A DNA stretch of 64,000 nucleotides from a virus (IMGVR_UViG_3300020433_000671:1-64000); one strand, 5' to 3'. Numbered from the stretch's first letter, positions 47,311 to 56,571 are shown. Numbers and translations are program-made. Notes: generated by a model not told the origin, from the sequence alone.

Positions 47311-48787
47311 TGGATTTTAGTTTTACATCTATGAGTTCATAATTAAAGTTTTCTTGATTGTAGATTTTGATTCTCTCTCTTAAATGATTTAGTGTGTAAT
47401 TATTTCCACGATCTGTAGAGATATCATCCGCAATATCATATAGTGTTGCTACTTCTTTTCCCCTATACTGTCGAAGTACCCTCCCGATAGACTGAAGGTT
47501 TCTGACTCTTGACTTGCTTGGGGAGGCGAATATAAGGTTATGTAACCTTTTAATGTTAACACCAGTACTAAAAGTCCCATAAGAGGCGACAATAATGCCA
47601 TTGTTTTCAGGAGTTTCATTTTCAATTAACCTCCGTATTTCTTCACGATCATCAACATCAACTCCTCCATAAACTAAATGTACTGGTCTATCAGTGTAAT
47701 TATTTATCATATTATATAAAGGAAGACCGTGCTTCTCCACGTAATTGAATAGCACTAGAGTGTTTCCCTTCAAATCACACGCTAAATTGCGGATAAATTT
47801 ATTACGTTGTTCATGTTCACAGAGGTAATCCATCTCTTCTTGATACCCTTCAAAGATTTGCTCACTGTGTTTAAGTACAATAATTTGCACTTTTAATCTA
47901 GAGACATGACCTTTTTTCATTAGATCAGATGTTTTAGTAACCTTTGAACATCTACCAAACACACCTTCTAATACCAACTGATTAGTATCAGAACCATCTA
48001 ATGTACCAGTAAACCCAATACGATACTTACAACTATGCAACTTAGACATCAATCTGGTTAGTGATTTTGCTTTAAACAGATGTGCTTCATCACCAATTAC
48101 AACATCAAACTTATCAAAAAATTTCCGTGGTTCTTTATATAAGGATTGCCAAGTTGATATAACTACATCATGGTCTGTATATTTTTCTTCACCAGCATAA
48201 ATTTTATGACAATGGTAATCAGTGTTCCAACCGTACTGTGTAAAATCTTTATACATTTGTTCTACAAGAGATGTGGTTGGCACTATAATAAGTACATTCC
48301 TTTTAACGTTTACATGAAAACGAACTAATGCGTATATCATCAAAGATTTACCACTGGCAGTTGGCGACAATAGGAGTCGTCTGTTGTATTTCAGGGATTC
48401 ATATATTGCTGAATATTGGTAATCCCGAACCTTCAACCCCGAAGGAAGACCCAATGCTTGAACAAATCCAACTACAGACTCAGGAGTTATTAATTCGTTC
48501 TGATCCTTGGGATGTCCAAAGTATTGAGATTCCTCGAACTGATAATGATATCCTCTTTCCTTTGCCCAGTCAGTTAGATAATCTACTAAACCGCAATAAA
48601 TTTCCCCAGTAGCAGGTGAGTATAACCGTACCTTACCGTCCCAACCTTTATATCTCCTCGTCTTTTGCATATATTTTGCCGAGGGTATTTCAAAGGTAAA
48701 AAATTCTGCTGCCTCTTTATGAAGATGAGGTTCTGCTTTCACCTTTAAATAAACTTCGTTCTTTTTCTGAATAATTAAATCAGACAT
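47303..48787 (-). CDS. uvsW: Recombination helicase UvsW
   Basis: About 494 residues. N-terminal domain (TFEIPSAKYMQKTRRYKGWD), then SF2 motifs: Walker A LLSPTASGKSLMIYAL (about 133), DEAH VVIGDEAHLFKAKS (about 230), motif III IGFTGTLDG (about 257) and motif VI QSIGRVLRQYRGKE (about 445). It resolves recombination intermediates and R-loops, shutting off origin replication. Start at 48787 overlaps the 2OG gene stop. Confidence 0.96.
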   Translation of the reverse strand: MSDLIIQKKNEVYLKVKAEPHLHKEAAEFFTFEIPSAKYMQKTRRYKGWDGKVRLYSPATGEIYCGLVDYLTDWAKERGYHYQFEESQYFGHPKDQNELITPESVVGFVQALGLPSGLKVRDYQYSAIYESLKYNRRLLLSPTASGKSLMIYALVRFHVNVKRNVLIIVPTTSLVEQMYKDFTQYGWNTDYHCHKIYAGEEKYTDHDVVISTWQSLYKEPRKFFDKFDVVIGDEAHLFKAKSLTRLMSKLHSCKYRIGFTGTLDGSDTNQLVLEGVFGRCSKVTKTSDLMKKGHVSRLKVQIIVLKHSEQIFEGYQEEMDYLCEHEQRNKFIRNLACDLKGNTLVLFNYVEKHGLPLYNMINNYTDRPVHLVYGGVDVDDREEIRRLIENETPENNGIIVASYGTFSTGVNIKRLHNLIFASPSKSRVRNLQSIGRVLRQYRGKEVATLYDIADDISTDRGNNYTLNHLRERIKIYNQENFNYELIDVKLKSND

Positions 48788-49376
48788 AAGGAGGTCCAGT
48801 AAACCAACATACAATAGATTTTCTAATACCTGATGTTACAGGACGAACTCTGTGCCATTGTGTGCTAGAGAAAAAAATTGCTTCACCCTTTTTAAGACGA
48901 AAAGTTTGATATCTTGGTTCAGTGCCTGGTTTAAATGTTTCCAAATCAAACTCTCCACCTTCATACTCATCAGGTTCATTCATAAACAAACTCATACTAA
49001 TTTTTCTAACCATTGGACCTTGTGGTGAGTCGACAAAATGGGGATGTTGATCAACATGCCAATCATAAAAACCACCTTCGGGATACATACCAAATTGAAC
49101 TGGTTCAACATCATTAACATTTAAGAACCATTTAGCATCACGATTAATCCTACGCACTAGTTTCATCAATTCAAAATTTAATTTATAATCTCTAAGCCAC
49201 ACTTGTTGTGATGATCTCATAGATTTATCTTTTACTCCATCATGAGTATTATTTTTATCAACTACGATAGTACTTTCTTGCCAATCTAATTTTGTATTTG
49301 CTATTGCACGTCTAACTGCATTTAAAATATGAAGAGGAAATGTAATTTGAATGTAGGGAGCACCATATTTAATCAT
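48780..49376 (-). CDS. 2-oxoglutarate/Fe(II) oxygenase, second copy
   Basis: 198 residues. PEGGFYDWHVDQHPHF carries the HxD ligands, MNEPDEYEGGEFDLE the typical strand, IFFSSTQWHRVRPVTSGIRK the distal His and Arg. It is not closely similar to the oxygenase at 22533-23153, so the two probably have different substrates. It lies between uvsY and uvsW, possibly linking it to DNA metabolism. Confidence 0.94.
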   Translation of the reverse strand: MIKYGAPYIQITFPLHILNAVRRAIANTKLDWQESTIVVDKNNTHDGVKDKSMRSSQQVWLRDYKLNFELMKLVRRINRDAKWFLNVNDVEPVQFGMYPEGGFYDWHVDQHPHFVDSPQGPMVRKISMSLFMNEPDEYEGGEFDLETFKPGTEPRYQTFRLKKGEAIFFSSTQWHRVRPVTSGIRKSIVCWFTGPPYV

Positions 49377-49382
49377 AATTAA

Positions 49383-49811
49383 TTACATACCAGATTGAAA
49401 TCTTTTCCACTCAATTGCATTCTTGATATGATAAGTACGACTATTAATTTGTCGCATAATACTATCAAGATAATATACAACTTGATCTATATATTCAATT
49501 TTGTATTGTAGTTTTTGTACGTCTTCGTCTGCTTCAATAAACATTGAGATCTCTTCTTTTGTAGTGAGTTTGAGATCAAATGGTAGTTCTTTATATACCT
49601 TCGCAGGTGCTTTTCCTTTGTAGTATAACCACTTTTCTTTAACAAGACGTTTCATCTCAATCTCTCTTTCCTTTTTCATTAGAGAGAATTTATTATAAAA
49701 TTCCATATATTTCATATGGAGTTGTGGAATTGCTAGAGAGTCATTGTCATGTTGATCTTCATCCAGTTTGGAATCAGCATTCCACATTTCCTGCAATGTT
49801 TCTAAATTCAT
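49383..49811 (-). CDS. uvsY: Recombination mediator UvsY
   Basis: 142 residues, helical. MNLETLQEMWNADSKLDEDQ, KYMEFYNKFSLMKKEREIEM and KLQYKIEYIDQVVYYLDSIM fit T4 UvsY, which loads UvsX on ssDNA. Six bases separate it from the 2OG gene. It is the usual neighbour of baseplate/tail genes. Confidence 0.93.
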   Translation of the reverse strand: MNLETLQEMWNADSKLDEDQHDNDSLAIPQLHMKYMEFYNKFSLMKKEREIEMKRLVKEKWLYYKGKAPAKVYKELPFDLKLTTKEEISMFIEADEDVQKLQYKIEYIDQVVYYLDSIMRQINSRTYHIKNAIEWKRFQSGM

Positions 49812-49831
49812 AATATAGAAAAATCAATAAG

Positions 49832-50380
49832 TTATCTTTTTGTTTGTGTGTTTGTATTTCTTATTTCGTATAGTGTATATCTAAATATCGCTGTTGAAGT
49901 GAAGTAATCATTATCACCACCAGTAACATCAAATGGTAGTGATGTCAAACTCACAGGAAACATGTCTTTAAATACAACATCGAAATTTGCAATGTTATTG
50001 TTGTTCAATACTTGTAATGTAGCATCTGAAAATCTAGGATCTTCTGAAGGACTCTCTGCAAATCTGTCTAACCAAACTCTTCTTTCTTTAAACTCTTGAG
50101 GAGTTCCTAATGCTCTCATCCAATTATGGATTTGCATATAATTTCTTAGATCTTCATCAACAATAAACTCCATAGAAAATTCACTATAACGCATATTCCC
50201 TTCAACTGGAATGGGAACCATACCTCTAGTTGGTATTTCAACTTGTCCTAATTGCACCGTAGGAATTTCTGCTTTTTGGCACAAGAAAGAAACCTTTCGT
50301 GCTTTATCCAAAATGAATAAAAATCCTATTGGAGAAAGAAAGTTTCTATTTGTTAATTGGTCTTCGTACCAGTTTGCCAT
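49832..50380 (-). CDS. Tail/baseplate-type structural protein
   Basis: 182 residues from MANWYEDQLTNRNFLSPIGF, with VSFLCQKAEIPTVQLGQVEI, YSEFSMEFIVDEDLRNYMQI and a C-terminal beta region FTSTAIFRYTLYEI. The pattern resembles tail-tube-fold structural proteins of cyanophages that lie next to uvsY. A CATAAATA late promoter lies 23-30 bases upstream. The 50413 start is less likely. Confidence 0.87.
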   Translation of the reverse strand: MANWYEDQLTNRNFLSPIGFLFILDKARKVSFLCQKAEIPTVQLGQVEIPTRGMVPIPVEGNMRYSEFSMEFIVDEDLRNYMQIHNWMRALGTPQEFKERRVWLDRFAESPSEDPRFSDATLQVLNNNNIANFDVVFKDMFPVSLTSLPFDVTGGDNDYFTSTAIFRYTLYEIRNTNTQTKR

Positions 50381-50402
50381 TAGACTATTCTTGTTCCAAT
50401 AA

Positions 50403-50410
50403 TATTTATG
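50403..50410 (-). promoter_or_regulatory. Late-promoter-like CATAAATA
   Basis: CATAAATA on the minus strand 23 bases upstream of the ATG at 50380; matches NATAAATA. Confidence 0.7.
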
Positions 50411-50416
50411 CACCCA

Positions 50417-50444
50417 ATAAAAAAGGACTCCTTAGAGTCCTTTT
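50417..50444 (-). terminator. Hairpin terminator after the CX3C gene
   Basis: AAAAGGACTC/GAGTCCTTTT stem with a short loop and TTTTTTATT tail on the minus strand, 20 bases after the stop of the 55-codon gene. Confidence 0.9.
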
Positions 50445-50463
50445 ATAGTCTTTCTTTTTATTG

Positions 50464-50631
50464 TTAGTAAAGAATTTGTTTACAGATTCTTTTACAACTT
50501 GGTTGATCTGCTTCGCATTCAATCAGACATTCATAGTAATCATCTAATTTTTGGTCATCTTGACTAATGGCATAGTTGCCGTAACTATGATTCCATGATG
50601 CCATGTTATTATACGAAACGATATTATGCAT
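50464..50631 (-). CDS. 55-residue twin-CX3C peptide
   Basis: MHNIVSYNNMASWNHSYGNY, then DDQKLDDYYECLIECEADQP and SCKRICKQILY. Cys35-x3-Cys39 and Cys46-x3-Cys50 form two CX3C motifs, the pattern of small helical-hairpin proteins held by disulfides. AAGGGAGAA precedes the ATG by seven bases. It has its own late promoter (50724-50731) and terminator, and follows gp23, so it is a late one-gene unit. Function unknown. Confidence 0.84.
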   Translation of the reverse strand: MHNIVSYNNMASWNHSYGNYAISQDDQKLDDYYECLIECEADQPSCKRICKQILY

Positions 50632-50723
50632 ACTTGTTCTCCCTTTAACTTAACTCATAATATAGACAAGTTTCAGTGCATCTTGTTGTTCCTCTCTTGC
50701 GTGTAGGTTGCCCTGACTGCTAT

Positions 50724-50731
50724 TATTTATA
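50724..50731 (-). promoter_or_regulatory. T4-type late promoter TATAAATA
   Basis: Perfect TATAAATA on the minus strand in the gap after the gp23 terminator, 93 bases upstream of the twin-CX3C gene. Confidence 0.8.
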
Positions 50732-50775
50732 TTGACACTGCATGGATTTTAACAAAAATAAATGCCTATTTTTGC

Positions 50776-50806
50776 ATAAAAAAAGAGACCCTTTTGGGGT
50801 CTCTTT
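50776..50806 (-). terminator. Hairpin terminator after gp23
   Basis: AAAGAGACCC/GGGTCTCTTT stem, loop of five, followed by a T7 run. It ends the capsid operon 20 bases after the gp23 stop. Confidence 0.93.
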
Positions 50807-50825
50807 AGATTGTATGTAATTGGAA

Positions 50826-52214
50826 TTACATGATGTTTGCAACTTGTGTACGTCTGTAGTACTTGTTAGCATTTGCTGTAAGAGCACCAGATCCCTGAGT
50901 AAGACCGCCTGAGAATGGGTTAGAAACCATACCGTAACGAGTCTTGAATCCAATCTTGGGTTGGAATGTATCTGGGTTAATCGCTCTGACTTGCTGCAAT
51001 GGCACGTAAGGGCAATAGAACAATCCAGCGTCATAAGGAGAAGTTCCTTTGTATCCTGCAACATAGAAGTGCTTATCAGCAACGTTAGCAGAATATGGGT
51101 CAACGTAAACTCTGATCTTACCGTTAAGAGTACCAACGAGAGTAGAGGAAGTATCGTCTACATTTGTTAATGCGTTGTTACCTTGTAGAGCAGGTGTGTA
51201 ATCTAGAACACCAGCCATACCTAGAGCAGAAGCAACGTCTGCAGAGCAGATCAAGATGTTGCCCTTCCCACGACGAGTTTGCTGACCGATAGCGTTTGCG
51301 TCTCTTTCAATTTGGAATAGAAGTCCTTTGAATTTCTCAACTGACCATCTACCATTTGAGTCAACATCAAGGTCGAAGATACCAGCGTTAGCAGTATTGT
51401 TTTGAGCACCAGCAACAGCGTTTGTGTAGATAGTTCTAACAACTTCTCTGTTGATTTCAGCAAGAATCTCTGTTGAGAGAATGTTGCTTAGCTCTGTCTC
51501 GGCATCAAGACCATGAATTGCTTTCAAGTCCTGAGCAAGCTCAATACTGTACTCTGCTTTTAGAGCACGTGCTCTGGCAGTAACAGTTACCTTCTCAATA
51601 CTGAATCCCATCTCACGGAATTCATTGTTTGATACTGAATCATCTAGTGCTTCAACCGTAGCGGTTGTCATACCTTCAGCATCACCAGTCTTCTCGTAAG
51701 TACCAGCAGGTGAATCGTTAAGAAGTCCTGGGTTAGCACCTTCAGCGTCGTTAACACCAGAAGAAGAAGCAGTAGGATCGTAGTTTGACAATCCTTCTCC
51801 CTTTCCACCAGAGAAACCAGCGTTAGGCTCATTAAAGAATGCCTCACGGAAGTCGCTGTTAGCAGGTCTACGCTCGGAACCGTAGGCAGTTCTCATTGCG
51901 AAGATAAGTCCAGTAGGACCAGTCATTGGCTGAACGCCAGCGATATCATATGCAATAAGTTGTGGCATTGAACGTCTGATTAGACTGATCAATACTGGAT
52001 CATAACCTGCAACACCGCCAGTAGCTGCGTTTGCTTGGGTATAACCTGTTGTTTGCAGAGTTTCGTTAAGGACTTGTCCTTCTTCGATCTGTGCTTTTTC
52101 TTGGTTCTCAAGAAGTTGTGCGACTACGCCACGCTTATGTGAATCGGTGATCTCTGGAAGAGCTTCGTGATTCAGAACGGGTGCCCACTTTTCTTGGAGG
52201 TTTTTAATAGACAT
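50826..52214 (-). CDS. Major capsid protein (T4 gp23-like)
   Basis: 462 residues. MSIKNLQEKWAPVLNHEALP, an N-terminal prohead peptide that is removed by gp21, followed by the HK97-fold shell protein with RSMPQLIAYDIAGVQPMTGP, IEKVTVTARARALKAEYSIE and KIGFKTRYGMVSNPFSGGL. Both the coding level and flanking terminator fit a highly expressed late gene. It is preceded by gp22. Confidence 0.98.
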   Translation of the reverse strand: MSIKNLQEKWAPVLNHEALPEITDSHKRGVVAQLLENQEKAQIEEGQVLNETLQTTGYTQANAATGGVAGYDPVLISLIRRSMPQLIAYDIAGVQPMTGPTGLIFAMRTAYGSERRPANSDFREAFFNEPNAGFSGGKGEGLSNYDPTASSSGVNDAEGANPGLLNDSPAGTYEKTGDAEGMTTATVEALDDSVSNNEFREMGFSIEKVTVTARARALKAEYSIELAQDLKAIHGLDAETELSNILSTEILAEINREVVRTIYTNAVAGAQNNTANAGIFDLDVDSNGRWSVEKFKGLLFQIERDANAIGQQTRRGKGNILICSADVASALGMAGVLDYTPALQGNNALTNVDDTSSTLVGTLNGKIRVYVDPYSANVADKHFYVAGYKGTSPYDAGLFYCPYVPLQQVRAINPDTFQPKIGFKTRYGMVSNPFSGGLTQGSGALTANANKYYRRTQVANIM

Positions 52215-52246
52215 TTGTCTCTGTAAAAGTAGTTTTTATTAATAAA

Positions 52247-53272
52247 TTATTTGGACCAACGAGCGATTGCATCTACGTACTTAGACATAGCACCGCTAGT
52301 TGTGCTTTCGACAAGGGGTTCAGAACTTTCTTCGGTGGGTTCTGTTGCTGATTCAGCAACTTCAGCCTTCCTAGTGAAATATGATTCCTTGATCGTATTG
52401 ACCTTATTTCTAAAGTCTTCTTCAGTTTCAAACTCAACACCCTCTGCGAGAGAAGCAAGCTTCTCTTTTTGGGTCTCAGCGAGTCCCACTGCACATTCGT
52501 TCACAATTTCCATTTTAACAAACTCTCCAATACGCTTGTTCAAAGCAACATTAGAATCGATTTGCTCGTTGAGTTTAGCTTCCATATCATCTAACTCACC
52601 TGCCATACCATCAAGCAGGTTGAACTTCTCCTCAGGCACTGTAAAGTTGTGCTCTAAGAAGAGACCTTTTAGACCGTTGAAGAACGATTCTGCCATCTCG
52701 GTCTTAATGCCATGCTCGATCTGAAGGGAATTTTCCTTCATCCACTGATCGGCGGCATAAGAGAGATAATCGTCTACCTTCTCGGCCAAATCTGTTTGAA
52801 TCTTTTCAACTTCTTCAGTCAGGGCAGATTCATATGCCTCTTGCAACGCTGCTGCTTCTTTGTTAACACGGCTTGTTACAGCTGCTTCAAAGATTGTTGC
52901 TGCTTTTACTCGGAACTCTTCTGAGAGTTCTTCACCAGCGACAAGAGCGTCAACATCTTCAGTAAAGTCGAGGTCGGTTTCAGCGATTGTTTCTTCTTCG
53001 CCATCTTCTACCTCCTCCATTTTAGCAGATGCATCACTTGGTTTTGTGGAAGGAACAGGTGCTCTACCTACTGCAGCAGCAGCAGATTTACCTGCATTCT
53101 TGGTGCCTTTTGCACCTTCCATGGAATCCGAGGTGACATCAATTACCTTTTTTGCCCCACCTTTTGAAGTATCGATCTTCTCAGCAGGTTTTGCATCTTT
53201 GGTAACGACATTAGAACCTTCGGTCACTTCTTCCATGTTATCTAACTCTTTATCGAGTGAGGTCTCAGCCAT
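52247..53272 (-). CDS. Prohead core scaffold (T4 gp22-like)
   Basis: 341 residues, strongly acidic and helical: EEVEDGEEETIAETDLDFTE and VNKEAAALQEAYESALTEEV. Gene order gp20-(core)-gp21-gp22-gp23 supports the scaffold call. In T4 it is cleaved by gp21 to small peptides. Late promoter TATAAATA 39 bases upstream of the ATG. Confidence 0.92.
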   Translation of the reverse strand: MAETSLDKELDNMEEVTEGSNVVTKDAKPAEKIDTSKGGAKKVIDVTSDSMEGAKGTKNAGKSAAAAVGRAPVPSTKPSDASAKMEEVEDGEEETIAETDLDFTEDVDALVAGEELSEEFRVKAATIFEAAVTSRVNKEAAALQEAYESALTEEVEKIQTDLAEKVDDYLSYAADQWMKENSLQIEHGIKTEMAESFFNGLKGLFLEHNFTVPEEKFNLLDGMAGELDDMEAKLNEQIDSNVALNKRIGEFVKMEIVNECAVGLAETQKEKLASLAEGVEFETEEDFRNKVNTIKESYFTRKAEVAESATEPTEESSEPLVESTTSGAMSKYVDAIARWSK

Positions 53273-53310
53273 TTTTTGAACTCCGTGTAAGCTTTAGCGT
53301 TATCTTTATT

Positions 53311-53318
53311 TATTTATA
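53311..53318 (-). promoter_or_regulatory. T4-type late promoter TATAAATA
   Basis: Perfect TATAAATA on the minus strand, upstream of gp22 at 53272; would transcribe gp22 and gp23. Confidence 0.82.
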
Positions 53319-53320
53319 AA

Positions 53321-53965
53321 TCACAAACTCTTTAAAAATGCTGCAAATGCGGAGATTTTACGCTCTTGCAGATTAATTAGAGTTGCTTCATCAATTTCTT
53401 GTTTGATTTGAGCAACAGCAGACTCTTTAAGTATGCCATTCTCCCAAACCCATTCTTTTCCTTCCATGATTCCATTTACAAATGCATCTGGAGCTGAAGG
53501 ATCTGCTACAATATCAGCAGCAGTGGCAAGCATGAAATCATCACATACAACATTGCAGTTAGATTCCTTCTTGATTGATCCCATACCTCTGGAAGAAACT
53601 CCAAGTCTTACACCCTCATCGAGTAAAGATTTTGCAATTTTTCCGTTTGGTGTATCAAGTATCTTTGCTCTACCGATGAAGTTATTTCCATCTTCTTTCA
53701 AAGATTGTATCTTATGTGAAACCCTATCTAAATTAATAGAAGGTCCGTCAGGGTGACCTAACTCACCAAGAGCACGACCAGATTTGATATAAGACTCATC
53801 ATATTTAGCAACTTCACGTGCTAATGTTCTTTGAGGATACATTCTTCCATTACGGTTTTTAATTTCCGCTTGCAAGAACACACCTTCAATATAGTAATTT
53901 TTCTTACCTTCTTTCTCTTCCGTTAGAAATTGAACGTCTGTAAGTTCTTCAGCTATCAGTCTCAT
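53321..53965 (-). CDS. Prohead protease (T4 gp21-like)
   Basis: 214 residues, serine protease family U9/S77-type. GRALGELGHPDGPSINLDRV contains the catalytic His region and RLGVSSRGMGS the catalytic Ser region. It cleaves scaffold and capsid proteins during head maturation. The start overlaps the upstream core gene by 17 bases. Confidence 0.96.
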   Translation of the reverse strand: MRLIAEELTDVQFLTEEKEGKKNYYIEGVFLQAEIKNRNGRMYPQRTLAREVAKYDESYIKSGRALGELGHPDGPSINLDRVSHKIQSLKEDGNNFIGRAKILDTPNGKIAKSLLDEGVRLGVSSRGMGSIKKESNCNVVCDDFMLATAADIVADPSAPDAFVNGIMEGKEWVWENGILKESAVAQIKQEIDEATLINLQERKISAFAAFLKSL

Positions 53966-54311
53966 CTTTTGGTTCCTCTGTGGTTTCAGGTTCCTCTGTG
54001 GGTGTTTCAGTTTCAGCAGTAGGTTGTTCTACTTCATTTGGATCAGGATCTGAAGGAAGTCTGATACCAGAGGTATCAACATCTGTCACTTCAGCATCAC
54101 CTATCGCATCAACAGATTTTTCTATTTCATCAGCACTTGCTTGAGCAGTATCATCTAACTCAAAACCCATTGCTTTTGCAAATTCAAGTTTTCTTGCTTG
54201 AATTGCATCATATGTAGAAGAAGACAAAGCATCATTCATTGAATCGATTGCTTTTGCTTTTTCATCACCAAAAATTTGTTGAACGATTTGTTTAGCAATA
54301 TCACTAGGCAT
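53949..54311 (-). CDS. Prohead core protein (gp67/gp68-like by position)
   Basis: 120 residues, helical first half (IAKQIVQQIFGDEKAKAIDS), then a very acidic Pro/Thr-rich tail (EVEQPTAETETPTEEPETTE). It lies between portal and protease as T4 gp67/68 do. The functional name rests on position and acidity; sequence similarity to T4 is not clear. Confidence 0.82.
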   Translation of the reverse strand: MPSDIAKQIVQQIFGDEKAKAIDSMNDALSSSTYDAIQARKLEFAKAMGFELDDTAQASADEIEKSVDAIGDAEVTDVDTSGIRLPSDPDPNEVEQPTAETETPTEEPETTEEPKDETDS

Positions 54312-54343
54312 AATAAGTTCCCACTGTAGTATTATTTAGTAGT

Positions 54344-55948
54344 TTAAAATTCTCCCCGCTTTTGATCCGCAGGATCAACGCCAGAATCATTAGGTGCTAC
54401 CTCAGCAGGTGGTGCTCCATCCTGCTGTTCACCGCCTGCTTCCATCGCTGCTAATTCGTTAGGATCTTGTATGATACCTGAATCCATTTCAGAATCAATT
54501 TGTTTGTCAATCTCTTTCATTTCTTCTGTAGTTTGCTTTAGAACTTGACGACGCATATATTCAACAGAGAAATATTTACCAACAAAGGGATCCATAAGAT
54601 TGACTTGATTCATACGCTCGTTACGAATTTCAATCTCTTTGAGTTCAGTAAAGTAATTGTCAGCAATATAATCAAATTGGATATGAGTCTTCATATCATC
54701 CCACTCTTCAAGAGTTATAACACCCTTAAGAACTAATTGAGCTTTCAGAAGATCCATGAAAAGTTCAGAGAATCTTTTGCGAAGACGTGCAATAAATTTC
54801 TGGAACTTAACTTCATCACGAGTAATTTCTGCAGCACGACCAATGTTAAAAGTCGTTTCTGTTTCTAGACGTGAACTAGGTACGTTAAGTGCTTTGTATA
54901 ATTTTTTCTGGAAATATTTTACATCCTCAAGTTCTCCAAGATTTTGTCCACCTGGAAGTGTAGAGATTTCTGTTCCCCTACCACCTTCTCTACGTGGTAA
55001 CCAGAAGTCCTCTAACATAGACATGAACTTCTTGTCATCCTTGATCTCACCAGTGTTTGCGTCATAGACCATTTTATTTCTATAACGACTCATCACTTCA
55101 CGGAGATACTGTTCCGCTTTATTCTTAGGTAAGTTACCTACATCAATGTAAAAAATTCTTCTTTCTGGTGCTCTTGATAAACGGTAGATAACAAGAGAAT
55201 CTTCAATCATTCTTAACTGATTGACTGCCTTAATCGCCTTATGTAAGTGACTAAGAGTCATGTTCTTATTGAGATCCTGTATACCAGAATGACAATATGT
55301 AATAGAATCAGTAGTAATCTTCATACCCTGATTCGTAGAGTTCTTCAAACCTTTAGGGTTATACAAGAAGTACTCTGCTGATTTCTGTGTTAATTGAGTA
55401 TTAAGATCTGCACCACGCAATTGCTCTGGACGCTTGTTCTCATACTCAGTTACCTTGCGAATCTTACGAGGATCGATGTAACGAAGTTCAAGAAGACCTG
55501 CATCAGGTTTTTTAGGGTCAATTACTTTATGATAAAAAAGTCTTCCATCAACATACCATCTACGGAAGATCTCATATGAACGATTTTCAAAATCAAGAAG
55601 ACGTAAGACTTCATCAAATTCTTCTCTCATTAATGTTTTAATTTTATCCGACACCTTCAGGTTGGAAAGTTCCAACTCAACTGGTACATCATCAAAATTT
55701 CCACATATTGTTTCGTTGACAATATCGTCAACTGCACTATCGCATTCAGGATTTAAAACCATCTCCCTATATCGGGTGATAAGTTCATAATCGTTGCGAA
55801 TTGTTCCGTCAAAATCAACAGAATAACCATAGTATCCGCCACCAACTACGGGTTGCGAACCATCCATGTTATCTTTTTGAACAAAAGAAGGTCCCCTAGG
55901 AACCTTCTTCGCTCTTTCAAGACTATATCCGAAGAGCTGATTTGCCAT
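54344..55948 (-). CDS. Portal vertex protein (T4 gp20-like)
   Basis: 534 residues. YDANTGEIKDDKKFMSMLED, PRREGGRGTEISTLPGGQNL and LGELEDVKYFQKKLYKALNV are portal signatures. It forms the dodecamer through which DNA is packed by gp17. A GATAAATA late element lies 30 bases upstream. It is the classic cyanomyovirus marker gene. Confidence 0.98.
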   Translation of the reverse strand: MANQLFGYSLERAKKVPRGPSFVQKDNMDGSQPVVGGGYYGYSVDFDGTIRNDYELITRYREMVLNPECDSAVDDIVNETICGNFDDVPVELELSNLKVSDKIKTLMREEFDEVLRLLDFENRSYEIFRRWYVDGRLFYHKVIDPKKPDAGLLELRYIDPRKIRKVTEYENKRPEQLRGADLNTQLTQKSAEYFLYNPKGLKNSTNQGMKITTDSITYCHSGIQDLNKNMTLSHLHKAIKAVNQLRMIEDSLVIYRLSRAPERRIFYIDVGNLPKNKAEQYLREVMSRYRNKMVYDANTGEIKDDKKFMSMLEDFWLPRREGGRGTEISTLPGGQNLGELEDVKYFQKKLYKALNVPSSRLETETTFNIGRAAEITRDEVKFQKFIARLRKRFSELFMDLLKAQLVLKGVITLEEWDDMKTHIQFDYIADNYFTELKEIEIRNERMNQVNLMDPFVGKYFSVEYMRRQVLKQTTEEMKEIDKQIDSEMDSGIIQDPNELAAMEAGGEQQDGAPPAEVAPNDSGVDPADQKRGEF

Positions 55949-55977
55949 TATATTTCTAGATTAAATTGGTCCTGATC

Positions 55978-55985
55978 TATTTATC
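55978..55985 (-). promoter_or_regulatory. Late-promoter-like GATAAATA
   Basis: GATAAATA on the minus strand 30 bases upstream of the portal ATG; overlaps the stop codon of gp19. Fits NATAAATA. Confidence 0.68.
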
Positions 55986-56571
55986 AGTCATTGGAAGTAG
56001 GTGATAAAGGAGTCCAGTATTGTGTCTGGAGTTCAACTGTAAATTCTTCAATCGCATCATTGTTACCGAAATCAAGATCGATAGCAGCAATGTTACTTGG
56101 GAATACATTGTAGAACCTATAAGATTTAAGCACCTGAGGTTTTTCACCATCTTTGATATCACGTGCTAACTGATGGACACTCATATCAGCGAAGTAACCT
56201 GTGCTGTCATCTTGATCACCAAGTCCTGCAGCAGAAGTAAAGTTCTCGTTGAATGCTTGAATGCTACTTGCCCAAAGTTCAAATGCATTACGAAGAGCAA
56301 AATTGCTATCGTTTTGTATGGTAATTGTCCAAGGTTCGAATGTTCTGTCTCCTGCAATCTTTAAAACACGACCTCTGAAAGGAACCTCAATAACTCCAAT
56401 CTGAGAAGAAGGAAGATTTGCTGCACGAACAGTAAACTTTCCAAGATTTACAAGACTTGCATTATTAATAATTCCTGAAGGGAACGCAAGGTCTACTTGA
56501 AATAAATTAGGACGAGCAAAGTCTGAAGCGACATTTGCTTTAAAATCGTCAATAGTACCTCTTTTTGCCAT
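55984..56571 (-). CDS. Tail tube protein (T4 gp19-like)
   Basis: 195 residues from MAKRGTIDDFKANVASDFAR. PNLFQVDLAFPSG and GRVLKIAGDRTFEPWTITIQ (compare T4 INVAGDRTFDDWTVTV) and YRFYNVFPSNIAAIDLDFGN match gp19 well. Subunit of the inner tube. The start at 56571 aligns with homologues; the 56586 Met is rejected. Confidence 0.97.
   Translation of the reverse strand: MAKRGTIDDFKANVASDFARPNLFQVDLAFPSGIINNASLVNLGKFTVRAANLPSSQIGVIEVPFRGRVLKIAGDRTFEPWTITIQNDSNFALRNAFELWASSIQAFNENFTSAAGLGDQDDSTGYFADMSVHQLARDIKDGEKPQVLKSYRFYNVFPSNIAAIDLDFGNNDAIEEFTVELQTQYWTPLSPTSND

Noticed and set aside
47699-47712. TATTTAT-type late-promoter match inside uvsW
   Set aside because: Within coding sequence, with no gene start nearby downstream on the minus strand.
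50632-50825. Gap downstream of gp23 examined for a tRNA gene
   Set aside because: It holds a terminator and a late promoter; no cloverleaf or T-loop sequence is seen. No tRNA was found anywhere in the window.
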